Assembly (NCBI GenBank): GCA_049999725.1
Contig: JBNGIS010007144.1
Coordinates: forward strand, 1-45,203
Direction: 5' to 3'
Origin: Haplomitrium mnioides
Lineage: Eukaryota; Marchantiophyta; Haplomitriopsida; Calobryales
Length of the DNA: 45,203 nt
The notes under the pieces are model-generated. The model saw nothing but the letters and a program-made list of their open reading frames with translations, searched no databases and was not told where the DNA came from. Position numbers and translations under genes: made by a program. Below are positions 40,770-45,203 of the stretch, one piece after another. Every line of letters begins with the position of its first letter. The stretch's first letter is position 1.

Positions 40770-41606
40770 GTGGTGGAGAGAAGGTTGATACAAACCATGG
40801 CGCAAGATTTTTTGGAGGCTGGATTGGTGGAGATGTCATATGGAGAATACGCATATGCCACAATTATGCCAGTCAAGAAGGATGTCCATGGGAACTACAT
40901 CGACAGGCAAATGTGTGGTGATTATTGCCCTATCAATTGGCTGACCAAGTTTGATAAGTATGCTATACCTACACCAGAGGAGATCTTTGATGCAATTGGG
41001 TATGTTAAGATCTTTAGCTTGTTGGATTTGAGAGTAGGGTGCCATTAGCTGCCATTGAGCCAAGAGGATAGAGCCAAAACAATGTTTTGGAGTATTGATG
41101 CACATGGGAAGGATTGATTATATCAATGGCTATTCTTACTATTTGGGTTGAAGAACTTGCCAGCTAAATTCCTAAGGGTGATGGACAGAGTTCTTGCAGG
41201 CTTGAACTTTGTTAAGTGCTATATCGATGATATTCTAGTACATTCAACACATGTGGATGAGCACCAAAGACATTTGCATGTGGTGTTTGACAAACTCATG
41301 TACCACAAGTTGAAGTTGCATCTATGCAAGTGAAAATTCTTCCAAAACCAGATTGAGTATCTAAGACACACTATCTATCCATGAGGGTTGGGTGTGCAAC
41401 AAACTTAGGTGAGTGTCATTAATGATATTCCACAACTCATTGATGTGAGTAAAGTTCGTGCATTTTTGGGATTGGTTGGTTAGTACAAGAAATATGTGAA
41501 AGGTTTCAGCTAGATTGCCAAGCCCTTGACCATGCTCACTAAGTTTGATCAAGGATGGATTTGGGGTGTAGACCAGAAGAAGGCCTTGTAGGAGGTCAAA
41601 GGTAGA
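40770..41606 (+). pseudogene. E4 copy B reverse transcriptase
   Basis: Long open start: VERRLIQTMAQDFLEAGLVE, TIMPVKKDVHGNYIDRQMC, GDYCPINWLTKFDKYAIPTP. After a stop come LFGLKNLPAKF and KCYIDDILVHSTHVDEHQRH. The catalytic YIDD lies at 41220-41231 and is intact. Thumb/connection: IEYLRHTIY, SKVRAFLGLVG, IAKPLTMLTKFDQGWIWG. CGDYRPIN-type fingers and YIDDILV palm are typical gypsy RT. At least five stops. Confidence 0.9.
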
Positions 41607-42229
41607 TTGACTTCTACACCTATTCTGAAGAGACCTCTTGCGGGGCGATTGTTTCAGCTTCACATTGATTGGAGTAGAGCAGTGTTGGGAGGGGTGCTAA
41701 CCTATATAGATGATAAGAGAGAAGATTTTGTTGTAGCTTTTATGAGCAGATCGAATAATTTGGTTGAGGCTAGGTATAGTTCCTATAAAGAAGAGTGTTT
41801 AGCAATAGTATGGGGTGTGGCACACTTTTGTTGTTATTTGTTTGGTACTCTATTCACTTTGGCTACAAATCATCAACCCCTCAAATGGTTGATGTAATCT
41901 TATAAACTCGCAGGTAAGCTTGCCAAGTGGGCATTGCTGTTGCAAGAGTATGACCAACTTGGATGCAAATGGATAAAGCCGTAACCCATCCACAAGCCAA
42001 CATGATGAGATGGTGTACATTGGCATGAGGAGTCTAATAAAGAGATGGTGCTAAGTTGACATGCATCTGCCTTTCTTTCTTGGATGCCAGCTTGGAGTGG
42101 ATTCTTGGCTGATTCTACTAATAAAGTTGTTGTTGAGACCTCAATAGGAGACATAGTTGAGGATTATAACTTGGATCAGAATATTCACGACTGGGCATGT
42201 GTTGGAGTATCTACGCATATGTTTTTTGA
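41607..42229 (+). pseudogene. E4 copy B RNase H and tether
   Basis: 97 codons open: LFQLHIDWSRAVLGGVL (first Asp), AFMSRSNNLVEARYSSYKEE (Glu), TLFTLATNHQPLKWLM, where the conserved Asp of TDH has become Asn. A degenerate tether to integrase continues to 42229. Confidence 0.88.
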
Positions 42230-43090
42230 GTGGATAGCTTGATGCCAAGGGGAGAAATAGAGTTCAGCAGCAAGCCAAGAGATTTCAATGGGAAGGCTCA
42301 GATTTTCCAAGTCTTGACTGATGGAAAGGTATGTGTTGTGCTTATGTCAATCCAACGTCTTGCACTAGTGTGCCATGCCTACGAGAAGTTGGGACATTTT
42401 AGGGTGAAGCGCACATACAGTTTGTTGCAGATAGAGTACTGGTTGCAGGGCATGAACACCAATGTGCAATAGTGGGTCACAAAGTGTGTGGTGTGTGATA
42501 GAGTTTGAGCATCATTTGATGCTCCCACTCCTCAGTCGCAGCTACTCTATCATTTGGATATCATTGGAGTTTGGATTTTGCAAGTCCCTTGCCTTTGACC
42601 CATCCACACATTAGGTATATGGTGGTGATGGTGGAGCATTTCTCCAAGTGGATTGAGTTGGTGGCATTTCTAGACAAGGCTAGTGATGGAGTGGCTATCA
42701 CTTTCTTGGATCAAGTTCTCAATCATTTTGGAGCATCTGCTAAAATGTTGAAATATCAAGGTACAAAATTTTGAGGTGAGTTTGAAGTTTTGTGTGATCA
42801 AGCTCTCATTGATCATTATACTACGTCTAGAGATCATCCTGAGGCAAATGGATTAGCTGAGCAAGTGGTTTAGACGGTGAAGAGAGTATTGCTCAAGTAT
42901 GGCTTGCAAGCTTGTCACCATGGAGATTGGGAAATCCAATTGCAGTGGCTTGCTATAGGTTATAGGTTTAGTAAGCAAGTATCATTGGTATCTTTTTCAC
43001 CTAATTTTCTATTATATAAGAGGGAGTCTGATTTACCCTCTTCTATTCGATGTGATGTCACCATGGTGGTGGATCTAGATGATCTAGATG
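42230..43090 (+). pseudogene. E4 copy B integrase
   Basis: H2C2 domain: CHAYEKLGHFRVKRTYSLLQ and CVVCDRV, with a stop between. Core: LDFASPLPLT (first Asp), VMVEHFSKWIELVAFLDKA, then MLKYQGTKF, where copy A has TDQGTEF, so the second catalytic Asp is lost. HPEANGLAEQVV holds the Glu. WLAIGYRFSKQVSL and LLYKRESDLPSSI lead to DVTMVVDLDD at 43090. Confidence 0.88.
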
Positions 43091-43435
43091 TTTCGGTGTA
43101 GATATGTTCAAAAAGAGCCTGGGTTTTTGAGAGAGTTATGCCCATGGTGTTTGACAAGCTTTTTATTGCTCAACATCATGATACTTTATGATATGCTACC
43201 ATACATGGAGGTGGATATTGCACTAAGATTCGAAGGTTTTATCTTGGTGATTATATGTATTTGCAGTAGACAGCACCCACGACACTTGATGTCACTGTTG
43301 AGCATCAGATTCTACGTGCACGTGAGGAAGCGGCGTGATGGTATGGTTAGGAAGAACCATGTGCGCAATTGTGCACCTTGTCACCCTTCAAACATCAATA
43401 GCACTATGGATCCCAGTATGCCATAAGTTCCTACG
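43091..43435 (+). pseudogene. E4 copy B integrase C-terminal domain
   Basis: Counterpart of 32041-32362: VFDKLFIAQHHDTL, TKIRRFYLGDYMYL, TLDVTVEHQILRARE, then NHVRNCAPCHPSNIN. Probable SH3-like integrase tail with a linker to the PHD finger. Interrupted by stops and a frameshift. Confidence 0.7.
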
Positions 43436-43585
43436 AGTTTGAAATGTATGTTATATGATTCTCCTAAGGGAGAAGCCACTATGTTGATTTGTGATAGATG
43501 TTCTAAAGCATGGCATATGTCATGTTTGAGGCCTCTATTGGTTACTATTCTTGAGGGATCATGGTTTTGTTCTCATTGTTCATAG
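43436..43585 (+). pseudogene. E4 copy B C-terminal PHD finger
   Basis: A PHD-type C4HC3 pattern: (Ser for Cys 43436)-x2-C (43445), ICDRC (43490-43501), W-H (43511-43516), SC, then GSWFCSHC ending at 43579, and TAG at 43583. The ligand spacing, the Cys-Asp-x-Cys and the W-x-C-x-x-C end are diagnostic of PHD fingers that read histone H3 tails. Only the first Cys is lost. The stop falls at the same place as in copy A, so this is the true C-terminus of the polyprotein. Confidence 0.85.
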
Positions 43586-43767
43586 AACAACTAGTTTCCA
43601 TTGAGTTTTAGGGTTGGTATAGATTATTAGAGGTGAACAATATGGCTCTATTGCACCCGAACTCCTAGTCTTTACATTAGTAGATGTATATTGATTTTCT
43701 AGAAGATGGATGGCTAGCTAGTGTTAGGGGACTTTAACACCATCTAGAAGGCAATTGGGAGGTCTCA
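43586..43767 (+). other. E4 copy B 3' untranslated region
   Basis: Homologous to 32513-32694; no coding signal; purine-rich AGAAGGCAATTGGGAGG near its end may be the polypurine tract. Confidence 0.5.
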
Positions 43768-43885
43768 TCCATTGTATGCGCATGGAACTAAATTTTTTGT
43801 TATTCTATGTTGTATGTTTGTAGTAGTTATAGAATGTGTGTAGAGGATGTAGTTGTGTAGGCAATGTGTATGTGCAGGACACTTA
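43768..43885 (+). repeat. Start of E4 copy B LTR-like repeat, truncated
   Basis: Matches the first about 115 bp of the repeat at 32695 and 33077 (ATTGTATGCGCATG start, then TTGTATGTTTGTAG). Homology stops at about 43885, where the 66-bp array begins. Confidence 0.6.
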
Positions 43886-45060
43886 ATAACACAAAATAGA
43901 TGTAGAGTTCTGCTAGAGAAGTAGTAGAAAGTACATGCATTTATGTAGTTTAATAAAACAAAAACTATGTGGAGTTCCACTAGAAAAGTACGTGAGACTA
44001 CATGCAAAAATGTAGTTAATAACACAAAAAGATATGAAGTTCTGCTAGAAAAGTAGTGGAAACTACATGCAAAGATGTGGCTTAAGATCATATAAAATGG
44101 AGAGTCTTACTAGAGAAGTAGTAGAAACTATGTGTAAGATATGGCTTAGTAACAGAAATAGAATGTAGAGTTTGACTAGAAAACTAGTAGAAACTACATC
44201 TAAAGATGTTGTTTTATAACACAAAAAGATAGAGCGTTTTTCTATTAGGAACTATATGCAAAGATGTGGCTCAACATTATTGNNNNNNNNNNNNNNNNNN
44301 NNNNNNNNNNNNNNNNNNNNNNNNNNNNNNNNNNNNNNNNNNNNNNNNNNNNNNNNNNNNNNNNNNNNNNNNNNNNNNNNNNTGTGGGCTAATAGAGCAA
44401 AAAAATATCGAGAGTTGTGCTAGAAAAGTAGTAGAAACTATGTGCAAAGATGTGGCTCAACATTATTGAAAAGATGTATGGGTTCAGTAGAAAAGTAGTA
44501 AAAACTATATGCAAAAATATGGGCTAATAGAACAAAAAATATCAAGAGTTGTGCTGGAAAAGTAGTAGAAACTATGTGCAAAGATGTGGCTCAACATTAT
44601 TGAAAAGATGTATGGGTTCAATACAAAAGTAGTAGAAACTACAAGCAAATATGTGGGTTAATCATACAAAAAAGATGGAAGGTTTTGCTAGAAAAGTAGT
44701 AGAAACTATATGCAAAAATGTGAGCTAATAGAACAAAAAATATCGAGAGTTGTGCTAGAAAAGTGGTAGATTCTACATGCAAAGATTTTGCTTAATAACA
44801 CAAAAAAGATGTAGAGTTGATCTAGAGAAGTAGTAGAAACTACGTGGAAAGATGTAGTTTAATAAGACAAAATAGATGGAGAACTTTGTTTAAGAAGAAG
44901 TAGAAACTGTATGCAAAGATGTGGTCTAATAAAACAAAAAATGCATATCTCTGATAGAGAAGTAGTAGAAACTACATACAAAATGTAGTTAATAACACAA
45001 AAAAAGATGTAGAGTTGAGCATAAACTAGCATAAACTACATGCAAAGATGTAGATTAATA
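43886..45060 (+). repeat. 66-bp tandem repeat array
   Basis: About 17 visible monomers of 65-68 bp. Landmark GTAGTAGAAAC starts at 43921, 43988, 44053, 44118, 44184, then after a gap 44428, 44494, 44562, 44629, 44696, 44763, 44830 and on. After the gap two monomer types alternate with a 134-bp period, a higher-order repeat. Many monomers hold an inverted repeat such as ACTACAT-GCAAAA-ATGTAGT (43997-44016). Not CRISPR: there are no unique spacers and the monomers abut. Confidence 0.93.
44283..44382. other. 100-N assembly gap in the array
   Basis: Exactly 100 Ns inside the higher-order part of the array; the true length is unknown. Confidence 0.98.
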
Positions 45061-45203
45061 AGATTAACAGCCGCTACTTTGAACCACGAACCGCTACTGG
45101 GTTCCTGTTTCACTTGACAGTCGAATTTTTTCTTTTGAAGATTTGGCATTCAAAAACATCAAATTTAAAACTAAAATCTTCTTTTCGAAAAAAATTTGTT
45201 TTT
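45061..45203. other. Unannotated tail
   Basis: 143 bp beyond the array with an imperfect repeat (CCGCTACTTTGAACCACGAA then CCGCTACTGGG) and T/A-rich sequence. Nothing recognised. Confidence 0.5.

Larger units (their letters stand above)
36756..43885 (+). mobile_element. E4 copy B: Ty3/gypsy element with methyltransferase and PHD domains
   Basis: Plus-strand pseudo-element with domain order gag, zinc knuckles, aspartic protease, conserved unknown segment, cytosine-5 methyltransferase-like domain, linker, RT, RNase H, integrase, PHD finger. RT-RNase H-integrase order and RT type make it Ty3/gypsy. A methyltransferase between protease and RT is unusual. The coding part is about 6.8 kb. Stops are many, often TAG at Gln or Trp positions. 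The left limit is the gag start, since the LTR was not delimited; the right limit is where a tandem array begins. Confidence 0.85.

Noticed and set aside
43886-45060. Possible CRISPR-like array
   Set aside because: Monomers are contiguous and homologous along their whole length, without unique spacers, in a plant context with no cas genes.

Overview
This 45.2 kb window is a repeat-dense piece of a plant nuclear genome. It consists almost entirely of nested, decayed Ty3/gypsy LTR retrotransposons. I see no host gene, tRNA, rRNA, prokaryotic operon or CRISPR array. The plant assignment rests on two chromoviruses with C-terminal chromodomains and initiator-Met-tRNA primer sites (TGGTATCAGAGC), on 5-bp target-site duplications (TSDs), and on a third element with 3.5 kb LTRs and an Ogre/Tat/Athila-like pol. 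The exact taxon cannot be read from the sequence. A methyltransferase-carrying gypsy family hints at a streptophyte outside the flowering plants (fern, lycophyte, bryophyte or gymnosperm), but that is inference.

Layout: the left 24 kb is a nest of elements. E1 is an old minus-strand chromovirus, from before position 1 to 24028. It is split at a CCCAA duplication by E2, a minus-strand element with LTRs at 3244-6694 and 18741-22348. The gag of E2 is split at a GCTAT duplication by E3, a plus-strand chromovirus at 12033-18284 with two 600-bp LTRs. By eye the LTR pairs differ by about 14% (E1), 3-7% (E2) and 4.5% (E3), which agrees with the nesting order. E1 itself sits in a fragment of a fourth family, E4, so the nest is four deep.

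The right 21 kb holds two plus-strand copies of E4. Copy A (about 24372-33457) is interrupted by two non-coding LTR-like insertions: 25027-27972 with TSD TGTGG, and 28437-30186 with TSD ACGT. Copy B (about 36756-43885) is structurally fuller. Its order is gag, aspartic protease, a cytosine-5 DNA methyltransferase-like domain, reverse transcriptase, RNase H, integrase, then a C-terminal PHD finger. This is the most interesting content of the window: a gypsy element that appears to have carried both a DNA-methylating enzyme and a chromatin reader. Both copies are dead. In copy B the catalytic Pro-Cys-Gln of the methyltransferase reads Pro-Tyr-Gln, and stop codons are frequent.

Copy B runs into a 66-bp tandem array (43886-45060) whose monomers can form a hairpin and which contains a 100-N gap. 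A second, 10-N gap at 10340 is flanked by an 89-bp near-perfect duplication and looks like an unmerged assembly overlap. All percentages and difference counts were made by eye.
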